Source of the DNA: a virus
Length of the DNA: 34,225 bases
IMG/VR virus record: IMGVR_UViG_3300044632_000978
Coordinates: 1-34,225 of that record
Strand: one strand, 5' to 3'
Part shown: positions 24,504 to 30,758 of the stretch, one piece after another
Position numbering within the stretch: position 1 is the stretch's first letter
Layout of the letters: every line of letters starts with the position of its first letter
Made by a program: the position numbers and the translations under genes
The notes under the pieces: generated by a model
Told to the model about the DNA's origin: nothing
Seen by the model: only the letters and a program-made list of their open reading frames with translations
Databases searched by the model: none

Positions 24504-25177
24504 GCGAGCTTGTCCGCACCCTGCAACGCCGCGTCGGCGTGGAGGCCGATGGCGCCTATGGTCCGGCGACACACCGGGCGGTCATGGCTGCGCTGGACCG
24601 TGCCGAGCCTGCGCAGACTCCGGCTGGCCCCTACACCGTCCGCGTGATGCAGGAACTGGTGTGCCATGAGGCCATCGTGCGTGAGGCATACCGCGACAGC
24701 AAGGGCATCTGGACTTGGGGCATCGGCGTCACGAACGCATCGGGACACGAGGTGCACCCGCGCTATCTGGACAAGCCGCAGAGCCTTGCGAAGTGCATCG
24801 AGGTGTTCGCGTGGCTGTGCAAGAAGCAGTATGGCCCCGAAGTCATCGAGGCGTTCCGAGGCCGCCAGCTGACCGAGGCGCAATTCGCGGCCGCCCTGTC
24901 ATTCCACTACAACACCGGCGCTATTGGGCGAGCGAGCTGGGTGCGATCCTGGCTGGCCGGCGATCAGGCATCGGCGCGGCTGCAATTCATGGAGTGGCGC
25001 CGGCCGCCTGAGATCGTCGAGCGACGCCGCAAGGAGTGCGACCTGTTCTTCGACGGCCGCTGGTCGAGCGACGGCAAGACGAACGTCTATCCGGTTCGGA
25101 AGCCGAGCTACACGCCCGCTTGGGGCATGGTGCAGCGCGTCGATATCCGCACCGCTCTGGCGGAGGCGCTGGCATGA
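24500..25177 (+). CDS. Endolysin: peptidoglycan-binding domain plus GH24 lysozyme
   Basis: A 225-residue enzyme. Residues 3-32 (LVRTLQRRVGVEADGAYGPA) fit a peptidoglycan-binding domain of the PG_binding_1 type. From about residue 50 is a GH24 lysozyme: E57, D66 and T72 in HEAIVREAYRDSKGIWTWG have the same 9- and 6-residue spacings as the T4 lysozyme triad. Later LTEAQFAAALSFHYNTGAIG is a typical phage lysozyme helix. No signal peptide or SAR helix is visible, so export probably depends on a holin. The start is GTG 24500, overlapping the upstream stop; a longer reading begins within the upstream membrane gene and is not favoured. Confidence 0.9.
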   Translation: MSELVRTLQRRVGVEADGAYGPATHRAVMAALDRAEPAQTPAGPYTVRVMQELVCHEAIVREAYRDSKGIWTWGIGVTNASGHEVHPRYLDKPQSLAKCIEVFAWLCKKQYGPEVIEAFRGRQLTEAQFAAALSFHYNTGAIGRASWVRSWLAGDQASARLQFMEWRRPPEIVERRRKECDLFFDGRWSSDGKTNVYPVRKPSYTPAWGMVQRVDIRTALAEALA

Positions 25178-25431
25178 CCCGCCGCTGGCTTCAGGCCCTG
25201 GCGGCCATCATCACGCTGCTGCTGGGCGGCGCGTCGTTCGCAACGGTGGCTTGGCTGCTGCTGCGGATTGCCGAGATGGGCTCCGCCAGCGTGGGCGAAG
25301 CCGGCGCGATCGCGGCGCTGTCGAGCTTGGCAACGGAGATGCTCGGCCACTCTCGCCGGGTGCTCTCGAACCTGTTCCCGGGGCCGGAGATCGACGTGCA
25401 ACCGGGACACCGAACGGAAGGGGAAGGCTGA
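25174..25431 (+). CDS. Small membrane protein after endolysin (holin candidate)
   Basis: An 85-residue protein with a basic start (MTRRWLQ) and a hydrophobic helix (LAAIITLLLGGASFATVAWL), followed by an amphipathic, Ala-rich helix and a soluble acidic tail (PGPEIDVQPGHRTEGEG). ATG 25174 overlaps the endolysin stop (ATGA) and its own stop overlaps the Rz start (TGATG). Placement between endolysin and spanins and a single strong membrane segment make it one of several holin candidates here. No named holin family recognised. Confidence 0.7.
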   Translation: MTRRWLQALAAIITLLLGGASFATVAWLLLRIAEMGSASVGEAGAIAALSSLATEMLGHSRRVLSNLFPGPEIDVQPGHRTEGEG

Positions 25432-25823
25432 TGAACCCGCTCACGCCCTACCTTGCCCTCGGCGCTCTGCTCACGCTCGGCGCCACGGCAACCGCCTCCT
25501 ATTTTGTCGGCCGGGATCATGGCCGCGATGCGTGCGAGGCGAAGCAGGCGAGAGCGGAGGACAAGGCCGCAAAAGGCGTGCAGGCCGCCAATGCCGACGC
25601 GGCGGGCAAAGAAACGATCCGACAGGAGAGCCATCGTGAGATCATCCGGGAAGTCCCGCGCATCGTCGAGCGCGAGGTCTATCGCAACGTCTGCATTGAT
25701 GCTGCTGGCGTCCAGCTGCTCGACCGGGCCGTTGCCGTCGCAAACGGCGAAGCGGGTGGACGCGAGCCTGATGCAGCCCCTCGCCCCCTTCTCCTCGATT
25801 CCCTCCAACGCGCGGAACCCTGA
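25431..25823 (+). CDS. i-spanin (Rz-like)
   Basis: A 130-residue protein with an N-terminal membrane anchor (residues 4-25, LTPYLALGALLTLGATATAS) followed by a charged periplasmic helical domain (DACEAKQARAEDKAAKGVQA ... IIREVPRIVEREVYRNVCID). This is the standard inner-membrane spanin plan. The REVPRIVEREVYRNVCID segment with a Cys is common in Rz proteins of this phage type. An o-spanin is encoded inside and beyond it in another frame. Together they fuse inner and outer membranes in the last step of lysis. Confidence 0.85.
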   Translation: MNPLTPYLALGALLTLGATATASYFVGRDHGRDACEAKQARAEDKAAKGVQAANADAAGKETIRQESHREIIREVPRIVEREVYRNVCIDAAGVQLLDRAVAVANGEAGGREPDAAPRPLLLDSLQRAEP

Positions 25824-25947
25824 CGGCTCGGTCAACGGCGAGGCGGTGCTGCCGTGGGCGCTGGAGACGCTGGAGATCGGCGGCCAATGTCGCGTCCGTG
25901 TCGACGGGCTGCAAGGCGCCGTGAAGGCGATGCAGTCGCCCAAATGA
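25636..25947 (+). CDS. o-spanin (Rz1-like lipoprotein), nested in Rz
   Basis: A 103-residue protein in the +1 frame relative to Rz, starting GTG 25636 with AGGAG 7 bases upstream. The N-terminus is basic and then hydrophobic, ending in LMLLASSC, a slightly non-standard lipobox (Ala at -3) with a lipidation Cys near residue 28. The mature part contains Ser/Pro-rich stretches (LMQPLAPFSSIPSN), as usual in Rz1. It extends 124 bases past the end of Rz. The start was chosen by ribosome site and signal peptide; a longer in-frame ORF begins at 25453 but would place the signal in the middle. Confidence 0.82.
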   Translation: MRSSGKSRASSSARSIATSALMLLASSCSTGPLPSQTAKRVDASLMQPLAPFSSIPSNARNPDGSVNGEAVLPWALETLEIGGQCRVRVDGLQGAVKAMQSPK

Positions 25948-25991
25948 GACCCCGTGCCGCGCGGGATATCGCGGTCCTCCCTGTAACAACT

Positions 25992-26024
25992 GCCCCCGCT
26001 GGTGAGAGCTGGCGGGGGCTTTTT
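25992..26024 (+). terminator. Strong intrinsic terminator after lysis genes
   Basis: GCCCCCGC (25992-25999) pairs perfectly with GCGGGGGC (26012-26019) around a 12-base loop and is followed by TTTTT. It closes the rightward late transcription unit before the attachment site. The rest of 25948-26148 holds no gene I can support. Confidence 0.88.
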
Positions 26025-26118
26025 CCTTTAACAGCCCGGTCGCAACCCATTGATTCGCAATGCTGCGCAAAATGGATAGGTTTAGACGGTAAGCCGCTGA
26101 AAATGGCTGCGAGGGAGT

Positions 26119-26158
26119 AGCTTGGAAGGCTGCTGCACTACCATTGTGCTATACCCGC
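26119..26158 (-). other. Attachment site attP: 5' half of tRNA-Gly(UCC)
   Basis: Read on the - strand, 26158 to 26119 gives the first 40 bases of a tRNA-Gly: acceptor arm GCGGGTA, a D-arm GCAC/GTGC around AATGGTA, and the anticodon loop CTTCCAA followed by GCT. The T-arm and 3' acceptor strand are absent, so this is not a functional tRNA. It overlaps the last 10 bases of the integrase gene, including its stop. Such tRNA fragments next to an integrase mark the recombination core. Three CGCAA words at 26041, 26056 and 26066 could be arm sites, but this is speculative. Confidence 0.78.
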
Positions 26159-27213
26159 GATTTAACAGGCTGTTTAGCATCTGCGAGCCGCGCGCCTATC
26201 TGAACCACCGTCGCGGCCTGGTCAACATAGACGCGGCGGATGGTGGCCACCTTCGCGGCACCCCAGCCCAGAATGCCTGCAATCTCCACATCCGTCAGCC
26301 CGGCAAGGCATAGCTCGGTCGCAAACGTGCCCCGGCAATCGTGAAGGTGCTTTGGCGGCAGCTTCAGCCGGTCGCGTTCGCGGGCGATGGCATGGGTCAA
26401 CCCGCTCTCGGTCCACGGCCTGCCATGCTCGTTCCGCAGGATGGGGCCTGTTGCGTTCTCTGGCCGGATGGATGCCAGCAGCTTCCGCAGCTCGGGCAGC
26501 ATGGGCACGGTCGCCACAACCTCGCCCTGCCCCTTCGCAGGCTGCCACACGATCGCGTTGACCCCGACCGCCTCCCAGGTAACGCGGCAAAGGTCGCCCC
26601 GCCTCATGCCGGTGAGACAGGCGAACTTGAAGGCAATTCTTACAGGTTCGGCCGCCCCTTCCCACGCCTCGCGTTCGTGGGCTTCCCAGATGATATGCGC
26701 CCTGCCGCCGCCCTTGTAGAGCTGGCGGATGCCGGCCGCCGGGTTCGCCTTCAGGTGCCCGCGTTCCACCGCCCAGGACAGGAAGGCGGACAGCACCTGC
26801 ATGGCATAGTCCGCCCCGCGCGGGGACGCCGCCAGGGTGTCCCGCCAGTCTATGATCTTGGCGCGCATGGCCGGGTTCTGGAAGACGGCAAACGGGGCCT
26901 TGCCCCACTTCGTTTCAATGGCTGCCAGCTTGTATCCCCACTGCATCCGGGTGCTGGCGGCCATGGCCTTCCACTGGGGGGTGGCGCGCCACTTCGCGGC
27001 CATGTCCGCCACCGTGTCCGGCTTGGCGAGGCTGCGACCGGCGCGGGCCTCTGCCAGGCGCTGAAGCGCGGCGTCGTCGATCACCGGACGCGGGCCGCCG
27101 ACCTGTTTCAGAATGCAGGGGCCGCCTCTCCAGGCATAGACATAGTGAAGGACCGGCTTTCCCGGCCTCTTGATCGAGACCCGATAGAGCCCCTTCACAG
27201 ACGATCCTGCCAT
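26149..27213 (-). CDS. Tyrosine integrase
   Basis: A 354-residue site-specific recombinase for integration and excision. Catalytic residues are visible: R204 in LTGMRRGDL, H291 and R294 in HLHDCRGTFAT, W317 in the GILGWG segment at the place of the third His/Trp, and the nucleophile Y329 in RRVYVDQ. The N-terminal part (KGLYRVSIKRPGKPVLHYVY) and a SAM-like core-binding region (about 65-160) precede the catalytic domain. The gene is the last of the leftward operon, and its end overlaps the tRNA-Gly core. It overlaps the small upstream gene by 19 bases, suggesting translation coupling. Confidence 0.93.
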   Translation of the reverse strand: MAGSSVKGLYRVSIKRPGKPVLHYVYAWRGGPCILKQVGGPRPVIDDAALQRLAEARAGRSLAKPDTVADMAAKWRATPQWKAMAASTRMQWGYKLAAIETKWGKAPFAVFQNPAMRAKIIDWRDTLAASPRGADYAMQVLSAFLSWAVERGHLKANPAAGIRQLYKGGGRAHIIWEAHEREAWEGAAEPVRIAFKFACLTGMRRGDLCRVTWEAVGVNAIVWQPAKGQGEVVATVPMLPELRKLLASIRPENATGPILRNEHGRPWTESGLTHAIARERDRLKLPPKHLHDCRGTFATELCLAGLTDVEIAGILGWGAAKVATIRRVYVDQAATVVQIGARLADAKQPVKSRV

Positions 27214-27380
27214 TCCTCGAATGCGTCCCTCGGCGCTGCCACTGGCGATGGAGACAAGCGGATTGTTCCGTCAGGTGCAAGTTCGATCGCAGCCGGCCCC
27301 GTCTTAGGCAGCAGCCCAACCTCGCGCGCCGCCTCGACGGCCTCGCGGATCTGCTGTCGCGTGGGATAGCGACGGCGCAT
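27195..27380 (-). CDS. Small integrase-partner protein
   Basis: A 61-residue protein: MRRRYPTRQQIREAVEAARE (a basic helix), then a short beta segment AIELAPDGTIRL, and a C-terminal helix EEWQDRL. Small proteins with this layout (PTRxxIxxAVxAA ... PDGTIRL ... W-x-x-RL) commonly sit immediately upstream of, and overlap, integrase genes in alphaproteobacterial phages and islands. A recombination directionality or accessory role is possible but not known. It overlaps the integrase start by 19 bases. Confidence 0.75.
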   Translation of the reverse strand: MRRRYPTRQQIREAVEAAREVGLLPKTGPAAIELAPDGTIRLSPSPVAAPRDAFEEWQDRL

Positions 27381-27381
27381 G

Positions 27382-27444
27382 TCAGGCCCGCGCCAGTTCA
27401 GCAGCGGTCCGCACCTGCGACGCGACGAGGCGGCGGCGGGTCAT
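27382..27444 (-). CDS. Possible 20-residue coupling ORF
   Basis: A 20-codon ORF (MTRRRLVASQVRTAAELARA) whose ATG overlaps the upstream stop (ATGA) and whose stop lies one base before the next ATG (TGACATG). It may serve only to carry ribosomes between neighbouring genes, or may be a remnant. Evidence is the tight spacing alone. Confidence 0.35.
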   Translation of the reverse strand: MTRRRLVASQVRTAAELARA

Positions 27445-27635
27445 GGGGCTTCCGCGTGTGAAAGCCTGAACCCGTCGATGGTGCTTTCGTATGCACTGCC
27501 GCTGTGCATCCATCCGACGTGGGCATCCCATCCTGTCGCGTGAAAGCGAACAAACAAGACGCGCGCCACGATGCTGGCGTCTTTGTCGATCAGAACCTCA
27601 TCACCGATGGCAAAGGGGCATGAATAATCAGCCAT
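27441..27635 (-). CDS. Small conserved phage protein, unknown function
   Basis: A 64-residue protein: MADYSCPFAIGDEVLIDKDA, then ARVLFVRFHATGWDAHVGWM and HSGSAYESTIDGFRLS. It looks like a small beta-barrel (SH3-like) fold by its alternating pattern, with an aromatic patch. ATG 27635 is preferred because GGGAGG precedes it on this strand; the longer frame to 27932 runs through two other genes. It overlaps the upstream gene by 8 bases. No family function known to me. Confidence 0.75.
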   Translation of the reverse strand: MADYSCPFAIGDEVLIDKDASIVARVLFVRFHATGWDAHVGWMHSGSAYESTIDGFRLSHAEAP

Positions 27636-27783
27636 GTGCCGCCTCCCACTCTCCGCAAAAATCCCACAGTCGGACGTTCGGCCAGCGAAGTTTCGCCGTT
27701 CCGCCCCATTGTGGATAGCAACCGGGATAGCCACGACAGCAGCGCCCGGTGCTGTGCCATCTGCACGTTTCGCAGGTGCCCAT
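27628..27783 (-). CDS. Cysteine-rich small protein (zinc-binding type)
   Basis: A 51-residue protein with six Cys: MGTCETCRWHSTGRCCRG, a Tyr-Pro/Cys segment, then LWDFCGEWEAA. The CxxC ... C ... C ... FCGEW arrangement is typical of small Cys-rich phage proteins that probably bind zinc. A strong ribosome site (AAGGAGG, - strand, 27792-27798) supports ATG 27783. The ORF is easily missed because longer ORFs in other frames overlap it. Function unknown. Confidence 0.78.
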   Translation of the reverse strand: MGTCETCRWHSTGRCCRGYPGCYPQWGGTAKLRWPNVRLWDFCGEWEAAHG

Positions 27784-27786
27784 CCC

Positions 27787-28224
27787 TCACCCCTCCTTCG
27801 GCGGCGCGGGGAGGGGCTGGACAGGCATCCAATGCGTTGCTCGATGAATGTTGTTAATTCCACCCCAGTCGCAATATCCGTTGCCGACCGGCACTTCGAC
27901 TTTGCGGTAGGTGTCGCCCTCAATGTGCTCAAACTGCCATGAGGTGAAAGGCTTGTGATAGCCCACCTCCAAGCTGTCGATGTCGTCTTCGCAGCAGATC
28001 ACGAAAGGCGTTCCATCTTTCGGCAGGGGGTGAATGCTGATGTCACGCCACCCCCGCGCCTCGTCGATGGCTGCGGATGCGATGATGCGCCACCTTTCTT
28101 GCCAGTCAGGCGAAAGCTCGTCGTAGGAAACGGCGGGCATGTCGCGCCCGTTGACGTTCTCACGGTCGCCATATGCAAGCGGCACTATCGCCCGCGCCAC
28201 CTTCACCGTCAGTTCGTCGCTCAT
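27787..28224 (-). CDS. DUF551-like phage protein
   Basis: A 145-residue protein. The N-terminal half is helical (MSDELTVKVARAIVPLAYG; ERWRIIASAAIDEARGW). The C-terminal half has WRDISIHPLPKDGTPFVICC, TYRKVEVPVGNGYCDWGG and a final ATHWMPVQPLPAPP, the pattern of DUF551 proteins found in many phage accessory operons. ATG 28224 overlaps the previous stop (ATGA); a longer frame to 28326 would overlap the upstream gene. No biochemical role is known. Confidence 0.8.
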   Translation of the reverse strand: MSDELTVKVARAIVPLAYGDRENVNGRDMPAVSYDELSPDWQERWRIIASAAIDEARGWRDISIHPLPKDGTPFVICCEDDIDSLEVGYHKPFTSWQFEHIEGDTYRKVEVPVGNGYCDWGGINNIHRATHWMPVQPLPAPPKEG

Positions 28225-28511
28225 TTTGGCGGCTCCATGCTCTTGACGATCCTGCGAAGGCGGGCATCTTGAGGTGAAAACACCCGCCCGTCCTTGCCCA
28301 TCCATGTCAGCCGCCCTTGCGCCCACAGTTCTGCCGGTTCGTCGCAGATGCCATTGGTGAGAATGCTCTCAAGCCGGTCGGGATGCTTAGCCAGATATGA
28401 GACGATCATGCCTGCCATCTCTATGCCGCCCACGCCTGCCTGAAGCGCGACATTCTCCGCGATCACCGCGATACGTGCGATCAGGTCACGCATCGCCTGT
28501 TCCCTATCCAT
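28221..28511 (-). CDS. Hypothetical helical protein, early operon
   Basis: A 96-residue protein, largely helical in the first half (REQAMRDLIARIAVIAENVA; MAGMIVSYLAKHPDRLESIL) and ending with a basic, mixed segment (MGKDGRVFSPQDARLRRIVK). It overlaps both neighbours by a few bases (ATGA type), as in the rest of the leftward operon. No recognised domain; not membrane-bound. Confidence 0.7.
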   Translation of the reverse strand: MDREQAMRDLIARIAVIAENVALQAGVGGIEMAGMIVSYLAKHPDRLESILTNGICDEPAELWAQGRLTWMGKDGRVFSPQDARLRRIVKSMEPPK

Positions 28512-28857
28512 CGGCCCGCTCCTGCAAGCGGGCGCGGATGGACAGGCGCACCTTCACGCCCCACCGGCTCAACTTGTGCTGAGGCAGCGCAAAAACGTAG
28601 GCCACCTGCTCGTCCGTCAATCGAGCGGCGAACAGCGCCGCGTCCGGCTTGGCAACGGCTCGCTCTTTCGGCCTGCCAGTCAGGTGCCTGCAATGCGTCT
28701 CGAACGTCTTGTCCAACCGTTCGCTAATTGCCGTGAGTGGCGGATAGATCGGCTGCGGGCACTCCCGACCTTCGGATGCGGCCCGTATCGCAGATTGGAA
28801 GCTGGCCCGCTGCGCCTCCGTCCGCCCGGCGATCACGCGGTCGATGTCGTCGGTCAT
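28504..28857 (-). CDS. Hypothetical protein, early operon
   Basis: A 117-residue charged, mainly helical protein: MTDDIDRVIAGRTEAQRASF, IYPPLTAISERLDKTFETHC, then LFAARLTDEQVAYVFALPQH and a basic end (VKVRLSIRARLQERADG). ATG 28857 has AGGAG upstream; the longer frame to 28968 runs into the next gene and is not needed. It overlaps the following gene by 8 bases. No function recognised. Confidence 0.7.
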   Translation of the reverse strand: MTDDIDRVIAGRTEAQRASFQSAIRAASEGRECPQPIYPPLTAISERLDKTFETHCRHLTGRPKERAVAKPDAALFAARLTDEQVAYVFALPQHKLSRWGVKVRLSIRARLQERADG

Positions 28858-29207
28858 CGGGCGGGCTCCTGTGCTGCGCGGAGTAGGGCGGCGCATAGGG
28901 CGGCGGCGGGGGTAGGTGCCATGCCCGAGCGCCAATCGACATCGCTGCTCCCTACGCTGGCAATCCAAAGCTCTGCGCCCTCAACTTGGTGTGCCATCAC
29001 CCACTTAAGCCCCCGCCGCTCGCACTCCTTCGCCAGCGTGGTAAGGCAGGTGGTGAAGGGGGGGCATTGCCTGCGACCCAGCGGCTCTCCGGGCTCAAAC
29101 CATAGGTGCAATCCTGCGGGGCTTTGACCCTCGCGCCGCCCCAGCGCCGTCGCCACCTCGGCATCCGTCGCCTCGCCCGCTTCGATCCTGGTCGGTAGGT
29201 CAGTCAT
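28854..29207 (-). CDS. Phage ABA-sandwich-like protein
   Basis: A 117-residue protein with MTDLPTRIEAGEATDAEVAT at the start, a central Trp-containing alpha/beta segment (LTTLAKECERRGLKWVMAHQ; ELWIASVGSS) and the C-terminal APTPAAALCAALLRAAQ, which recurs in proteins of the phage ABA sandwich type (Phage_ABA_S). ATG 29207 (GAAAGG upstream) fits that family's start and overlaps the previous stop. The family is widespread in phage accessory regions without an assigned role. Confidence 0.72.
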   Translation of the reverse strand: MTDLPTRIEAGEATDAEVATALGRREGQSPAGLHLWFEPGEPLGRRQCPPFTTCLTTLAKECERRGLKWVMAHQVEGAELWIASVGSSDVDWRSGMAPTPAAALCAALLRAAQEPAR

Positions 29208-29395
29208 GGCCGGGCCTTTCTGCAATCGCCACAATCTTCAAAGTCGAGAACGCCATGTTCGCAGGGTTGCATCGCTCGCACCCACGATTGACGCTGGGCC
29301 TCACGTTCGTCTGCCTCCAGCTTGGCGCGAACCTCTGGCGGGAGGCTGGCGCGGTGGGCTTCAATTTCATCGAGCATCTTGCGAAAGTTGGTCAT
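29204..29395 (-). CDS. Small Cys/His protein, early operon
   Basis: A 63-residue protein: a helical, charged N-terminal part (MTNFRKMLDEIEAHRASLPP; KLEADEREAQRQSW) and a C-terminal potential metal site CEHGVLDFEDCGDCRKARP. One C-x-H and one CxxC pair suggest zinc binding. It overlaps both neighbours by ATGA. No known function. Confidence 0.72.
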   Translation of the reverse strand: MTNFRKMLDEIEAHRASLPPEVRAKLEADEREAQRQSWVRAMQPCEHGVLDFEDCGDCRKARP

Positions 29396-29928
29396 GGCTG
29401 CCTCCGGTGTTCGCCGCGCTCTATGGCGTCGGCAAGGTTTATCCCGATGTCATATTGCGGGTCGGTGTAGGCAGTCTTGATCTCGCCCCGCAGCCAAGCC
29501 ACAATCCGCGCTTCGGCGGCATCGACGGCTGCGCGGGTGTGGGATTCGAGCGCTGGACGCAAATGCGGAAATGCCATGATCGCCAGTTCATAGGCGACGG
29601 CAATTTCTTCCCATTGGTGCAGGGGATGCGACGCTCCAATGCGTCGACACAAAGCCCGCGCCAGATCGTCAACGTCCATCTCGACATCGGCGCGGGTGTG
29701 GGATTCGTCGCGGCGGTTCCATGCGGCGATGGCTTGTTCCCGCGTCTGATATCCGCCCGTGATGCTGTTGCCGTGCCCAGCGGGGCAACGGGCGCAATGG
29801 CCGTAGTAGGCTGTCGTTACCGGGCTGCCATCCTCCCACGTCACGTCATCCAGCGGGCGGCTGTAGCGCACTGTGCCAATGTGGCTATCACCCCCACAAA
29901 ACGGGCACGTCTTCAGTTTAACGTCCAT
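29392..29928 (-). CDS. Lar-like (restriction alleviation type) zinc protein
   Basis: A 178-residue protein. Residues 4-55 fit the Lar family: KLKTCPFCGGDSHIGTV, GHCARCPAGHG and AIAAWNRRD, i.e. two Cys pairs followed by the A-x-x-x-WN-x-R end. Lar proteins of lambda-like phages reduce restriction by type I enzymes, but most relatives are untested. The remaining 120 residues are helical and contain two copies of ESHTRA (encoded by an 18-bp repeat). ATG 29928 has GGAGG just upstream; the longer frame to 30045 lacks support. Confidence 0.74.
   Translation of the reverse strand: MDVKLKTCPFCGGDSHIGTVRYSRPLDDVTWEDGSPVTTAYYGHCARCPAGHGNSITGGYQTREQAIAAWNRRDESHTRADVEMDVDDLARALCRRIGASHPLHQWEEIAVAYELAIMAFPHLRPALESHTRAAVDAAEARIVAWLRGEIKTAYTDPQYDIGINLADAIERGEHRRQP
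29531..29707 (-). repeat. 18-bp direct repeat pair in Lar-like gene
   Basis: GCGCGGGTGTGGGATTCG occurs at 29531-29548 and 29690-29707 (as written on the + strand), 159 bases apart and in the same reading frame, encoding ESHTRA twice. Confidence 0.8.
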
Positions 29929-30238
29929 CGGTGCCTCCGAGTGCTTGGGGTGAAACGAGCCGAAGATAGGCGGTTGGATGTTCAGCCTTGAGCCACGGGT
30001 AGTCTTCGCGCTCTGCATCGGCCAAGCCCTGCCACTCTTCGCCAAATGTTCCGTGCAGCGTGTTCAGTGCGACCTCGGCGTCACGGCATTCGGGGTGGTA
30101 GTAAACGCTGACGAAATCGCCATCGTTGAGCCCAGTCCAGTTTACCGCAGGATCACCGACTGCCAGCATCTTCAGGCAGCCGACGCACTGATGGGCCTTT
30201 CGAACCGCCCTAATGCTTTTTTCGCTAAAGCAAGTCAT
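29918..30238 (-). CDS. Phage zinc-motif protein, early operon
   Basis: A 106-residue protein: MTCFSEKSIRAVRKAHQCVG with CVGC, then GDPAVNWTGLNDGDFVSVYY and HPECRDAEVALNTLHG. The CxxC ... HxxC set suggests a small zinc-binding fold; proteins with RKxHxCxGC ... HxxC are common in phage early regions. AGGAGG precedes ATG 30238. The C-terminal half (EEWQGLADAEREDYPWLKAE) is acidic and helical. It overlaps neighbouring genes. No function established. Confidence 0.75.
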   Translation of the reverse strand: MTCFSEKSIRAVRKAHQCVGCLKMLAVGDPAVNWTGLNDGDFVSVYYHPECRDAEVALNTLHGTFGEEWQGLADAEREDYPWLKAEHPTAYLRLVSPQALGGTDGR

Positions 30239-30474
30239 TCGCCGCCTCCTAGTGCTTGGCGGGCGCGTTCCCACGCCGCGTCTGTGCTGTAGTGCCCGTC
30301 GCGCTGTTCGATCAGTTCCCGCAAAGCCCCCTCCAACTCGGCAACGCGAGCGGGGAGGCGGGCGAGTTCGGCGGATTCAATCACGACTAACTGGCTCGTT
30401 GGATTAGCGGCCTCGCGCGCGATCCATGCGTCGGCCTTGGCTTCAAAGTCGTCTCCAAACACGTCAGCCATCAC
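30235..30474 (-). CDS. Small coiled-coil protein, early operon
   Basis: A 79-residue protein starting MMADVFGDDFEAKADAWIAR, followed by a leucine-heptad helix (ELARLPARVAELEGALRELI) and a short tail (YSTDAAWERARQALGGGE). Either ATG 30474 or 30471 may be used; the latter overlaps the upstream stop. It looks like a small dimeric coiled coil. No function recognised. Confidence 0.68.
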   Translation of the reverse strand: MMADVFGDDFEAKADAWIAREAANPTSQLVVIESAELARLPARVAELEGALRELIEQRDGHYSTDAAWERARQALGGGE

Positions 30475-30758
30475 CCCTCCCCCACAAGCGCGGCGAGGGC
30501 GGCAAGTGCCATGTGCCGGTCATCTTCATGCACCGGATCGGTCTCGTAAGGCACATAGCAGCACCGGCTGCCCATGATTGCCCGGCCGACCCGATCCACC
30601 AACCCGGCATCCCCCCCCTGCACCTTCTCCCACAGGTCGAGCGCCTTGGCGATGTGGTCGGCGTTGTCGCCAAGCGTGACGCCAAACACGCCCCAGCCTT
30701 CGCGCTCACACTGTTCGATTAGTTCCCGCACGCGGGCGCTTGTGATGAGGTCAGACAT
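30471..30758 (-). CDS. Hypothetical protein, early operon
   Basis: A 95-residue protein with an N-terminal helix (MSDLITSARVRELIEQCERE), a WGVFGVTLGDNADHIAKAL segment and a C-terminal Ala-rich end (MALAALAALVGEG). No membrane or metal-binding motif. Overlaps both neighbours by 4-8 bases. Function unknown. Confidence 0.68.
   Translation of the reverse strand: MSDLITSARVRELIEQCEREGWGVFGVTLGDNADHIAKALDLWEKVQGGDAGLVDRVGRAIMGSRCCYVPYETDPVHEDDRHMALAALAALVGEG

Noticed and set aside
26119-26158. A complete tRNA-Gly gene
   Set aside because: The T-arm and the 3' acceptor strand are missing; the following 100 bases do not contain GGTTCGA or TACCCGC.
26933-26942. Possible reverse copy of the repeated word (TATCCCCA) in the integrase
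   Set aside because: Only 8 of 11 bases match and it lies in the middle of a gene, so chance is a sufficient explanation.
27590-27832. An 80-codon reverse ORF covering the Cys-rich gene
   Set aside because: Lacks a good ribosome site and family pattern; the 51-residue Cys-rich frame has a strong ribosome site and conserved Cys spacing.
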